Origin: Gammaproteobacteria bacterium | Lineage (GTDB): Bacteria; Pseudomonadota; Gammaproteobacteria; UBA1113 | DNA length: 6,436 bases | NCBI GenBank assembly: GCA_019752835.1 | Contig: JAIELR010000028.1 | Span: 1-6,436, forward strand | Direction: 5' to 3' | Part shown: positions 1 to 6,007 of the stretch, one piece after another | Layout of the letters: every line of letters begins with the position of its first letter | How positions within the stretch are numbered: position 1 is the first letter of the stretch | Made by a program: the position numbers and the translations under genes | The notes under the pieces: model-generated | Told to the model about the DNA's origin: nothing | Databases searched by the model: none | The model's input: the letters and a program-made list of their open reading frames with translations, nothing else

Positions 1-129
1 AGAAAAACCGCAGGAATACTCGCCCGTCTTTCGAGGTTTTTCGATTGACGAACGTTTAAAGCTCGCGTTCAGACGGGCGCTAAACTTCGCATCTTCAGGT
101 GCGATGGGTATATGTCGTTTTTCCATCAT
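1..129 (-). CDS. Unrecognised protein following batB, N-terminal part only
   Basis: An open frame begins at ATG 129-127 (followed by a second in-frame ATG) and runs without a stop to the window edge, giving 43 codons. It starts MMEKRHIPIAPEDAKFSARL. The ATG overlaps the batB stop as ATGA, the same coupling seen at the DUF58/DUF4381 junction, which is the main argument that it is real. A G-run in the last batB codons lies just before the start and could serve as a weak ribosome contact. In related operons the next gene is usually a VWA-TPR protein with an N-terminal membrane segment. This peptide is polar and basic (many K and R) with no hydrophobic stretch, so it is not that protein as far as visible. 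It also contains a strong palindromic element at 21-79. It may be a different gene, or a downstream gene replaced by inserted sequence. I do not recognise it. Confidence 0.35.
   Translation of the reverse strand, partial: MMEKRHIPIAPEDAKFSARLNASFKRSSIEKPRKTGEYSCGFS
21..79. repeat. Palindromic element with three-way-junction folding potential
   Basis: CGCCCGTCT (21-29) and AGACGGGCG (71-79) form a perfect 9-bp inverted repeat. The enclosed DNA contains a second stem, GAACG (50-54) with CGTTC (66-70), directly abutting the right outer arm. A short third stem is possible from TCGA (31-34) with TCGA (41-44). Together these could fold as a three-way junction. A competing 8-bp inverted repeat, GAAAAACC (2-9) with GGTTTTTC (35-42), overlaps it. 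No T-run follows on either strand, so it is not an intrinsic terminator. It lies inside the open frame that follows batB. It could be a dispersed palindromic repeat, but only one copy is visible. Confidence 0.45.
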
Positions 130-1130
130 TGCCCCCCAAACCAACCGCGACGAAATGCAAAAAAACAGAAAGGCAATAACAAAAAAATAAGCCACTGCCC
201 TTCATCTTGCCATAATGATGTTGTCACTTTTTCCTGCGCTTCCTTTATTTCTCTACTATCTGATGCCGAGTCAATAAAAGCATTCAAATCACTATTATCA
301 TTAGTGAAACTAATATATCGTCCATGACCAGCACTGGCCAATTTTTCAAGGCTTTCCCCATCCAATTTGCTAAAAATAATTGAACCATTCTGGTCTTGTA
401 AAAATTGACCATTCTCACCTCGAAGTGGTGTATTTGTAGCGGTTCCTACACCCAATACTGATATCGTGTACCCTTGCGCTTGAAGTTTTTTAGCTTCAGC
501 AATGGTTTTTTCATCCGCTTTTCCACCGGCAATAACAATAATTTTCCCCTCAGTTGCATCTGCTTGCGCTAATAATTTTCCGGCCATATTTAAACCTGCA
601 CTAAGATTATTGCCCGAGACCGGCATGATGCTAGGTGATAAATCAGGCACCATAGCCATAATAGTTTTACTATCATTCGTTAGGGGTGAAACAACATAAG
701 GCTCCCCACTATAAACCACTAATGCAGTCTGCCCCTCTTGACTCTCTTTCAATAAATCAATGAGTTTATATCGTGCGCGCACTAAACGTGAAGGGGGTAT
801 ATCGTTTGCCAACATATCGGGTGATAAATCAAAAACAATCACTCGATTGCTATTTTTTGCATACACAGGTTGAGGTAATTGATTCCACGCGGGACCTGCC
901 AATGCCAAAATAGCAAACAACCATGACAAACCTAAGAGCGCAGTAATAATCACCCCACGCGATCCTTTTCGATGAACCAGCAAATGCGGTAATAAATGAG
1001 AATCGCATACTTTTTCCCAATTATTAGACTGATGATATCGCTGGTTTAATCTAAACCAGAGATAACTTAGGGGTATTAACAGTAAAAACCACCACGGTCG
1101 AATAAAATGAAACGTTTGTATCGAAAACAT
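126..1130 (-). CDS. BatB-type VWA-domain membrane protein with degenerate MIDAS
   Basis: This 334-residue protein has the layout of BatB-type (Bacteroides aerotolerance) von Willebrand A proteins. Two N-terminal membrane segments lie at about residues 12-27 and 60-79, ending in the typical LALAGPAW. A VWA domain spans about 95-290 and a C-terminal membrane helix about 311-327. The domain should face the periplasm and work with the neighbouring VWA and DUF58 proteins, and in the family with a MoxR ATPase. The metal site looks damaged: the DxSxS motif reads DLSPD (D101, S103, D105) and the usual TDG near residue 202 reads AGG. The family signature around IPPSRLVRARYKLIDLL (111-127) is intact. 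The ATG start lies 3 nt after the batA stop behind a GAGGTAAGG ribosome site. The assignment to family is firm; the cellular role is inferred from family knowledge. Confidence 0.9.
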   Translation of the reverse strand: MFSIQTFHFIRPWWFLLLIPLSYLWFRLNQRYHQSNNWEKVCDSHLLPHLLVHRKGSRGVIITALLGLSWLFAILALAGPAWNQLPQPVYAKNSNRVIVFDLSPDMLANDIPPSRLVRARYKLIDLLKESQEGQTALVVYSGEPYVVSPLTNDSKTIMAMVPDLSPSIMPVSGNNLSAGLNMAGKLLAQADATEGKIIVIAGGKADEKTIAEAKKLQAQGYTISVLGVGTATNTPLRGENGQFLQDQNGSIIFSKLDGESLEKLASAGHGRYISFTNDNSDLNAFIDSASDSREIKEAQEKVTTSLWQDEGQWLIFLLLPFCFFAFRRGWFGGQ

Positions 1131-1133
1131 GCC

Positions 1134-2120
1134 TTACCTCATCAATGTGCGAGCAGCCCACAGAGCTGACAATATTAAAGCCAATCCCAGAGGCCAAGGA
1201 TATAAAGTTTTCATCGGTCGAAAAAAGCGCTTATCCGCTGTTATCGGCTGCAATTGATTAATGCGTTCATAAATTTGCGCTAAACTTTGACTGCTGCGTG
1301 CACGGAAATACTGTCCATGGGTCATCGTCGCAATTTGCTTTAATGTTTTTTCATCTAAATCCGCCGAAGGATTAACAGATTGAGGGCCCCAAAAAGTTTG
1401 TACCACGGCGCTCTCAGACCCTATTCCAATAGTATAAATTTGTATGCCTAGTTTTGCCGCTACCTTTGCTGCTTCAAGCGGATCAACGCTTCCGGCATTA
1501 CTCGCACCGTCCGTTAACAAAACTAATACGCGACTTTTAGCGGGGTATTGCATCAATCGTTTAACGGCCAAACCAATGGCATCACCAATATTCGTCATTT
1601 CCCCCGCAAGTCCAATGCTTGCATCAGTCAACATGCTATGTACTGTTTTTCGATCAAACGTTAAGGGCGTTTGCAAATACGCTTGCGTTCCAAATAAAAT
1701 AAGCCCTAACCGATCGCCTTGGCGCTCATCAATGAATTGTCCAGCAATAGATTTAATCATATCTAATCGATCAACCGTTTTCCCATTCAAGGGCATATCA
1801 GGAATTTCCATACTACCCGAAATATCGATGGCCAACATGATATTACGACCAGTTTGTTCTATCATCACAGGCTTGCCCAACCACTCCGGTCCTGCTGCGG
1901 CAAACACAACTAAAATCCAAATGAAATAAGCGAAGAAATATGATTTTTTTTTATGATGCGCTAAACCAATTGATTGATTACCATTAACTTCCTGTAATCG
2001 TGCAAAAAAGGGAACACGCAAGGCAGATTGGCTCAGAGGCTTTGCTCGAGGAAGAACAAAGGGAGCAATCAAGGGTAAAGGCAGTAGCAATAAAACCCAT
2101 GCACAAGCCAAATGAAACAT
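1134..2120 (-). CDS. BatA-type VWA-domain membrane protein
   Basis: This 328-residue protein (from ATG 2120) is a BatA-type von Willebrand A protein. It has an N-terminal hydrophobic helix (about 5-22), a second helix ending in VVFAAAGPEW (about 63-81), a VWA domain (about 92-285) and a C-terminal helix (about 308-324). The metal-ion-dependent adhesion site is complete: DISGS (D99, S101, S103), a threonine near residue 176 in GEMTNIGDAI, and LLTDG (D204). It therefore probably binds Mg2+ and a protein partner, unlike the neighbouring BatB. The ATG overlaps the DUF4381 stop as TAATG. A GTG at 2129 would add three residues (MFI) and overlap by 10 nt; I prefer the ATG because of the stop-start overlap and a GGTG stretch 6 nt upstream. 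The family is clear; the substrate is unknown. Confidence 0.92.
   Translation of the reverse strand: MFHLACAWVLLLLPLPLIAPFVLPRAKPLSQSALRVPFFARLQEVNGNQSIGLAHHKKKSYFFAYFIWILVVFAAAGPEWLGKPVMIEQTGRNIMLAIDISGSMEIPDMPLNGKTVDRLDMIKSIAGQFIDERQGDRLGLILFGTQAYLQTPLTFDRKTVHSMLTDASIGLAGEMTNIGDAIGLAVKRLMQYPAKSRVLVLLTDGASNAGSVDPLEAAKVAAKLGIQIYTIGIGSESAVVQTFWGPQSVNPSADLDEKTLKQIATMTHGQYFRARSSQSLAQIYERINQLQPITADKRFFRPMKTLYPWPLGLALILSALWAARTLMR
1137..1140 (-). promoter_or_regulatory. Ribosome binding site of batB
   Basis: GAGG on the minus strand (within GAGGTAAGGC) lies 6 nt before the batB ATG at 1130, inside the last codons of batA. It confirms the ATG start and supports coupled translation. Confidence 0.6.
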
Positions 2121-2599
2121 TATAAACACCGTTCAATAGTTTGTTCAATTAATTCAAATAAATCATCCAACTCATCGTCTACTTGATGTTGATAAGGGGC
2201 GGTCATCAATAAGCGCCCACTACCCTGTGTGTAGCTCGATGTATCAGACACTTTATCCAAGAATAATAACCAATCTTCACCCTGCAATCCGGCTATATTC
2301 TCACGGGAGTAAACCATAAATAAAATTTGTTTTAACAAAATAGATAGCTGGGCGGCTATCGATTGTTTACTCAAATAATCAGAGTACCGCAATAAGGTGA
2401 TTTCCTTTAAAATTTGGCGTTTTCGATGCCGCCGTAGTCCGTGTTGCACTAGATAAAAAGCAAGAATAGATAGCGCGATTAAACACAGTCCTAACACCAT
2501 ATACCACCCCCAGGTCAGAGGCCACCAAGAAATAGGGGCAGGTTGCTTAATATCCTTTAATTGCTGTAACAAGTTGGCCGCAGTATTAGTATTACTCAT
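2120..2599 (-). CDS. DUF4381 domain membrane protein
   Basis: This 159-residue protein has the features of DUF4381 proteins, which sit between the DUF58 and VWA genes in gammaproteobacterial MoxR-associated operons. After a short N-terminal region comes the signature LKDIKQPAPISWWPLTWGW (14-32), then one membrane helix (about 34-53), a basic stop-transfer stretch RRHRKR (56-61), and a soluble C-terminal part with an acidic end (DDELDDLFELIEQ, 141-153). One membrane pass with the basic side in the cytoplasm is likely. Its ATG overlaps the DUF58 stop codon as ATGA. The biochemical role of the family is not established. It presumably scaffolds or regulates the VWA complex in the inner membrane, which is an inference from conserved context. 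Confidence 0.88.
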   Translation of the reverse strand: MSNTNTAANLLQQLKDIKQPAPISWWPLTWGWYMVLGLCLIALSILAFYLVQHGLRRHRKRQILKEITLLRYSDYLSKQSIAAQLSILLKQILFMVYSRENIAGLQGEDWLLFLDKVSDTSSYTQGSGRLLMTAPYQHQVDDELDDLFELIEQTIERCL

Positions 2600-3519
2600 C
2601 GTAAACCTCGCCCACGTAATTTTAACAAGGCTTGGTACAGTACCACGCCTACATCATCTTTTGTTGATAAATCCAGTAAGGGAATACCTTGGCGAATAAA
2701 GGACGATTTTACATCTTGATAGTGTTCTATGAATTTTTCACGGTATTTTTTACAAAAATCTTTGCCATATGTATCGAAAAGCATCCTTTTTTCACCGTTG
2801 GTTATTTCATATCGATCCGGTGGCGGTGGCTCTTGTTCCAATGGGTCTGACACAAAACAAGCAATGATTTCACTTCGCTCGCCCACACTGCGTAAATGCT
2901 GTAAGGCAAGTGGCGTGAGGCCAGTAAAATCGCTGATAATAAAAACCAAACCACCTGGGTGACAAATTCGACGAAGCTGGGCAGCAATTTGTTCAAACTG
3001 AACGGCGGCTGTAAAAATAGGTTTTTCATGATTCATTCGAACAATATGCCGAAACAAAGGTAAAATGCCCTGTTTACGGCTACGGGGCTTAATGGCTTGG
3101 AAATCACTGTCATGAAACACAACCCCACCCACGCGATCCCCCTGTTGCACTGCAGCCCAGGCCAAAATAGCTGCTGCTTGAGCCCCTACGATTGATTTAA
3201 ACGTCACGCGGGAACCAAAGCGCATACTGAGGGATTGATCTAATACAATAAAAACAGGCCGTTCGCGCTCTTCGCAAAATAACTTGGTATGCGCTCGACC
3301 CGTCCTAGCCATCACGCGCCAATCCATAAAACGAATATCATCACCCGCCTGATAGTTACGCGTTTCATCAAAATCCATACCACGTCCCCGAAAACGGGAC
3401 AAATAAGACCCTGAGCGCTCTGTGCGCACCGATTTTTGATTAATTAAGGCCACATGTTCTGAGGCACGCTGAAGCGCTATCAGTTGATCGAGTTGGACAT
3501 GAATATCGGTTGTTGGCAT
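2596..3519 (-). CDS. DUF58 family VWA-like protein
   Basis: This 307-residue protein is a DUF58 protein, which in this operon type partners a MoxR AAA+ ATPase. The hallmark motif runs from GRGMDFDETRNYQAGDD (45-61) through the IRFMDWRVMARTGR stretch (62-75) to the TKLFCEERERPV stretch (78-89). It is followed by a VWA-like core with a MIDAS-type DQSLS (D94, S96, S98) and IISDF (194-198). There is no membrane helix, so it should be cytoplasmic or peripheral. Length is normal for the family. The ATG at 3519 is preceded by AAAAGGG with a spacing of about 7 nt. It is the first gene of the visible operon. The usual upstream moxR is absent from the 480 nt in front of it, so the ATPase must be encoded elsewhere or be lost. 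Confidence 0.93.
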   Translation of the reverse strand: MPTTDIHVQLDQLIALQRASEHVALINQKSVRTERSGSYLSRFRGRGMDFDETRNYQAGDDIRFMDWRVMARTGRAHTKLFCEERERPVFIVLDQSLSMRFGSRVTFKSIVGAQAAAILAWAAVQQGDRVGGVVFHDSDFQAIKPRSRKQGILPLFRHIVRMNHEKPIFTAAVQFEQIAAQLRRICHPGGLVFIISDFTGLTPLALQHLRSVGERSEIIACFVSDPLEQEPPPPDRYEITNGEKRMLFDTYGKDFCKKYREKFIEHYQDVKSSFIRQGIPLLDLSTKDDVGVVLYQALLKLRGRGLR

Positions 3520-3564
3520 GGAAAAGCCCTTTTATTACTACCGTGATGCCGTCGCTTATTAAAT

Positions 3565-3596
3565 ATACTGCTCGCCGCTGGATTTGCGAGCAGTAT
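3565..3596. repeat. 11-bp perfect hairpin in the presumed operon leader
   Basis: ATACTGCTCGC (3565-3575) and GCGAGCAGTAT (3586-3596) are perfect inverted repeats around a 10-nt loop. The hairpin lies 46 nt upstream of the DUF58 start codon. Neither strand has a T-run after it, so it is unlikely to be an intrinsic terminator. It could be an RNA structure in the 5' leader, an operator, or a dispersed palindrome. Confidence 0.5.
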
Positions 3597-3716
3597 TAGA
3601 GATCTTAAACCTCGACAGCGCAGTTCCTGAGCTTCCGGCTGTTCTTAGGACAAGGTGAGTGTGTATTTTACTAAACTATTCACACGATTGCGAGGGGGAT
3701 ATTGCCCCAAACCATC

Positions 3717-3946
3717 TTACTGAATTATATTCAAAGGGCTTACTACCTGATTCATGTATGCGTGTATTTCTTCGGCACACATGCTAATCGCGCTCAAAAA
3801 GTTTTTAGAAATATTCTCAAAATCACCACTCTGCATTTTTTCATCAAGTTTATTTATGTTTAAAAAGAGCTTCCTCGGTAACGCTTTACTTGTGCCCCCC
3901 AAATGCGATGGAGGTAATTTTCCATGTAAATTTAATATTGAATGTT
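3717..3946 (-). pseudogene. Short coding-like remnant, unrecognised
   Basis: An open frame without an ATG near its beginning runs from just after a stop at 3945-3947 to a TAA at 3717. Its translation is protein-like: it contains LHGKLPPSHLGGTSKALPRK followed by an amphipathic part with SGDFENISKNFLSAISM and AEEIHAYMNQ. The only upstream initiator, TTG at 3902 (61 residues), has no Shine-Dalgarno in front of it. The most economical reading is the C-terminal remnant of a lost gene, but a chance open frame in AT-rich DNA cannot be excluded. I do not recognise the family. Confidence 0.25.
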
Positions 3947-4002
3947 AAATCTACATAACTTTAGACCGAATTGAACAAAATTTAAGGACCTGTGAGGATT
4001 TT

Positions 4003-4031
4003 TTGACAGTGTACGTTTTTTGGAATATAAT
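4003..4031 (+). promoter_or_regulatory. Perfect-consensus sigma70 promoter of the toxin-antitoxin operon
   Basis: TTGACA (4003-4008) and TATAAT (4026-4031) are separated by exactly 17 nt, a full match to the sigma70 consensus. Transcription should begin at about 4037-4039, next to or at the first in-frame ATG (4039). TA operons are usually autorepressed by the antitoxin or the complex binding over the promoter, which would tame such a strong element. No clear operator palindrome is visible, so autoregulation here is an inference. Confidence 0.85.
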
Positions 4032-4043
4032 TAGCCATATGTT

Positions 4044-4067
4044 TTTTAATATGAGTTTTAATATGAG
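4044..4067 (+). repeat. Exact 12-bp tandem duplication at the antitoxin start
   Basis: TTTTAATATGAG occurs twice without a gap (4044-4055 and 4056-4067). Because 12 is a multiple of 3, it inserts FNMS in frame and duplicates the ATG, giving possible starts at 4039, 4051, 4063 and 4069. Replication slippage is a likely cause. Confidence 0.9.
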
Positions 4068-4335
4068 CATGCAATTATCTATTACATTGCCTGATACCAT
4101 GGCAAACGACAGTTCGAAGGTTGCTCGCCATCTGGGCATATCGCGTACCGCTTTTATACGACAAGCTATAGCACATGAATTGGCAATAGTGAAAAAGAAA
4201 GAAGAACTCGATGGCATTACTCGCGCCCTATTGGCCATGCAGTCAGATTCAGCTTATCAGCAAGAAGCGGAATTTTGGGATAGTGCAGATTACCCTGAAC
4301 TGCCAGAGGAGTCAGATGAATGGTGGAAATCTTAA
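4063..4335 (+). CDS. Antitoxin, ribbon-helix-helix type, of a MazEF/PemIK-like pair
   Basis: The product is a small antitoxin (90 residues from ATG 4063) that should bind DNA as a dimer and neutralise the downstream toxin. The N-terminus, MQLSITLPDTMAND, gives the DNA-contacting beta strand. The following HLGISRTAFIRQAI and AHEL give the two helices of a ribbon-helix-helix fold. The C-terminus is acidic and tryptophan-rich (PELPEESDEWW), as expected for an unstructured toxin-wrapping tail. Four in-frame ATGs compete: 4039 (98 residues, would be leaderless), 4051, 4063 and 4069 (88 residues, where homology-like sequence begins). I chose 4063 because GAG lies 7 nt upstream. A TTG at 4003 lies in the promoter and is not a start. 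It overlaps the toxin gene by 16 nt. The family call is good, the exact start uncertain. Confidence 0.85.
   Translation: MSMQLSITLPDTMANDSSKVARHLGISRTAFIRQAIAHELAIVKKKEELDGITRALLAMQSDSAYQQEAEFWDSADYPELPEESDEWWKS
4305..4311 (+). promoter_or_regulatory. Strong ribosome binding site of the toxin gene
   Basis: AGAGGAG lies inside the antitoxin coding sequence, 8 nt before the toxin ATG at 4320. It fixes the toxin start and indicates coupled translation of the pair. Confidence 0.8.
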
Positions 4336-4670
4336 CCCGAGGCGGCGTCTATCTAGCGCGCTTAGATCCTGTGAAACATAATGAAGTGGGGAAAATTAGA
4401 CCTATAGTTGTCTTAACTTCACAGCGCATTCTAGATGCTGGCGTTAGTTTGTTATTTGTCTGTCCGCTCAGCAGCCAATCACATCCCAAATTTAGTCATC
4501 TGCATGTTGAAATCCCCATCAGAGATCAACTACAAGTTGTGAGTTATGCATTAGTAGAGCATTGTCGTAGTATAACCGTGCAACGATTAGTTCAACCTAG
4601 AATTGCTCAATTAACACCGCAAGAATTGAATGCTATAACACGTCATTTACAATTGTTAATTGGGCATTAG
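4320..4670 (+). CDS. MazF/PemK-family endoribonuclease toxin
   Basis: This 116-residue protein matches the MazF/PemK toxin family, whose members cut mRNA at short sequences and arrest growth. The start RGGVYLARLDPVKHNEVGK (7-25) matches the family's RGxxxxxxLDPxxGxExxKxRP pattern and leads into RPIVVL (27-32). R27 corresponds to the catalytic arginine. The FVCPLSSQ strand (46-53) carries the serine or threonine position of the active site (S51 or S52). The end, SYALVEHCRSITVQRL (75-90) and IAQLTPQELNAITRHL (95-110), is the usual C-terminal strand and helix. The length is normal and I see no damage. It is translated from a strong ribosome site within the antitoxin gene. It ends 26 nt from the convergent LRR gene with no clear terminator between. 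Cleavage specificity cannot be read from the sequence. Confidence 0.92.
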   Translation: MVEILTRGGVYLARLDPVKHNEVGKIRPIVVLTSQRILDAGVSLLFVCPLSSQSHPKFSHLHVEIPIRDQLQVVSYALVEHCRSITVQRLVQPRIAQLTPQELNAITRHLQLLIGH

Positions 4671-4696
4671 GACGATTTAAGCAAGCCGTTTATTAA

Positions 4697-5830
4697 TTAA
4701 AATAGGCCAATAGCTTTAGCTTCGTTATCACTAGTGTTTTCTTCATCTGAAGATGATTCGCTTGTTATAAACTCGGGGTCAGAATATTGCCGAAACTTTT
4801 TTATTAATTTATCGGGCTTATTTCTCTCTAACAAATTCAAATAACCATTTTTTAAGTTTTCACCAATAAAAGGACATTTCGCCAACGATTCTTCGCCTTG
4901 ACCAAAACCTTTTTCCCACGCTGCTAGCAATGCGAAAGCATGTAACTGGGAAAAGCTTGAGCAATTATTAAAATTAAATTTTAAACCGAGAGGATAATTG
5001 CCAGCAATTAAGACTTCCATTAGCAAGATAAAAATCTTTTGCTCCCGAATAGTTTTTATGCCAAGATCAATATTCAGTGGCTTAGAAAAATTACCTGGCT
5101 TCATTGCCATAAATAAATTCACCAAACTCTGCTCGGTGAGTTTACAACCTTGAAAATTAAGGCTCAATCCTTCAGGATAATAATTTAAAGCAAGCGCATC
5201 AATTAATTTAGTAATACCTTCATCAGTAATAAAATTCTCAGATAAGGCTATATTTAATACTAATCCGTTCGACCAACAACGTTCTGAACTAAACAACTTA
5301 GTAAGTCTCTCAATGCTTTTCTCGGTAATACTATTATTACTTAGATCAATATTATATATACGAGACTTACAAGCAGGCAATGATTCAATCAATTGCGCGC
5401 AATCTGTATCAGAAATCCTATTCGAGCTCAAATTGATTTCTAACTCTTTTGGGCCATTATCAGACTTGAAAACTTCAATTAATTTTCTTAAGTATAATGC
5501 TCGATCACCGTCTTCTAAATGATTCTCGCTAGAGGCAAGTTCATTCTCACTTAAATCTATTTTTAATTTTTGGCATTTGCTTAACTTGATCGCTTCAATA
5601 AGCATTGCTGCGCCTTCTAAGCCAAATTGATTACTATTCACCTCTAGCGAAAGTTGAGGAGGACAATCAGCATTCATTAATAGCTTATTAGCCAATAAAA
5701 ATGCGCACTCTGGCGTTAAAGAAGTATTGCTAAAATATAAATATAAATTACGCGGAAGCTTAGCAATAATTAATGCATCAAGAAAAGCCGCTAACATTGC
5801 AGGTGTAATATTATTTCCTCCCAAAAACAT
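4697..5830 (-). CDS. Leucine-rich-repeat protein, ribonuclease-inhibitor-like, probably 5'-truncated
   Basis: From ATG 5830 this frame encodes 377 residues made of about nine or ten leucine-rich repeats of 28-40 residues, of the long eukaryotic (ribonuclease-inhibitor/NLR) type. Repeat cores include LKIDLSENEL (89-98), LEINLSSNRI (130-139), YNIDLSNNSI (159-168), LNIALSENFI (192-201) and LSLNFQGCKL (222-231). The tail (about 355-370) is serine- and acid-rich (SESSSDEENTSDNE). There is no signal peptide or membrane helix, so it is cytosolic or exported by a specialised system. Such proteins in intracellular bacteria are often secreted effectors that bind host proteins; that role is an inference. 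GAGG 5 nt before this ATG could support translation, but coding-like sequence continues upstream to 6007 past one stop, so the intact gene was probably longer. Confidence 0.8.
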   Translation of the reverse strand: MFLGGNNITPAMLAAFLDALIIAKLPRNLYLYFSNTSLTPECAFLLANKLLMNADCPPQLSLEVNSNQFGLEGAAMLIEAIKLSKCQKLKIDLSENELASSENHLEDGDRALYLRKLIEVFKSDNGPKELEINLSSNRISDTDCAQLIESLPACKSRIYNIDLSNNSITEKSIERLTKLFSSERCWSNGLVLNIALSENFITDEGITKLIDALALNYYPEGLSLNFQGCKLTEQSLVNLFMAMKPGNFSKPLNIDLGIKTIREQKIFILLMEVLIAGNYPLGLKFNFNNCSSFSQLHAFALLAAWEKGFGQGEESLAKCPFIGENLKNGYLNLLERNKPDKLIKKFRQYSDPEFITSESSSDEENTSDNEAKAIGLF

Positions 5831-6007
5831 ATGTACCTCTTGATCCGGATGCGCCGAATAGTCAACAAGGTTTAATTTTTCAGCCAGCTCCTGAAAGATT
5901 GCAACGGAGTCAGGAGGGTTTCTGAGGTTACCTAATACAAAACAAGGTTTCCCCTTCGAGATATTTTTTTCAAATTGTTGAATTTTTCAATCAAGTATGC
6001 TTGGCAT
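5831..6007 (-). pseudogene. Disrupted 5' part of the LRR gene, in-frame TGA at codon 7
   Basis: The LRR frame stays open upstream of 5830 for 52 codons and reads like protein, with KPCFVLGNLRNPPDSVAIF and ELAEKLNLVDYSAHPDQEVH leading straight into the first visible repeat. It stops at a TGA (5989-5987). Six codons further, in the same frame, is an ATG (6007-6005, MPSILD then stop) with GAGAGG at 6022-6017 and a 9-nt spacer, a better start than 5830. The simplest explanation is a point nonsense mutation in a gene that originally began at 6007, giving about 436 residues. The present product may be made by reinitiation at 5830. A sequencing error is a possible alternative. Confidence 0.6.

Larger units (their letters stand above)
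3520..4002. other. Gene-poor intergenic region with hairpins and a possible gene remnant
   Basis: This stretch separates the DUF58 operon (leftward) from the toxin-antitoxin pair (rightward). Near the DUF58 gene it holds an 11-bp hairpin (3565-3596), a short stem ACAGC (3615-3619) with GCTGT (3638-3642), and a GGGG/CCCC stem around 3694-3708. The DUF58 operon promoter should lie here on the minus strand. A TAAAAT at about 3668-3673 is a possible -10, but with a poor -35, so I do not call it. From about 3717 to 3946 there is a minus-strand coding-like remnant. I found no trace of moxR and no recognisable RNA gene or terminator. Confidence 0.5.

Noticed and set aside
1444..1929. 161-codon plus-strand open frame opposite BatA
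   Set aside because: It is antisense to a protein with clear VWA motifs and shows no recognisable family or ribosome site; it is a shadow of the real gene.
2121..2129. GTG start at 2129 for BatA
   Set aside because: The ATG at 2120 overlaps the preceding stop as TAATG and leaves a plausible ribosome contact upstream; the GTG adds only three residues.
3611..3660. Possible small structured RNA around the ACAGC/GCTGT stem
   Set aside because: The short stems do not fit a tRNA or any riboswitch I can recognise, and no promoter or terminator brackets them.
3754..3948. Plus-strand 64-codon open frame in the intergenic region
   Set aside because: It has no ribosome site, its composition is rich in F, S and L as expected for antisense of AT-rich sequence, and the opposite strand reads more like protein.
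4003..4038. TTG start at 4003 for the antitoxin
   Set aside because: The TTG is the -35 hexamer of the consensus promoter and lies upstream of the predicted transcription start, so it cannot be in the mRNA.
4659..4711. Possible bidirectional terminator between the toxin and LRR genes
   Set aside because: ATTGGGC and GGCCAAT pair with a mismatch across a 39-nt gap and have no adjacent T-run; it is too weak to call.
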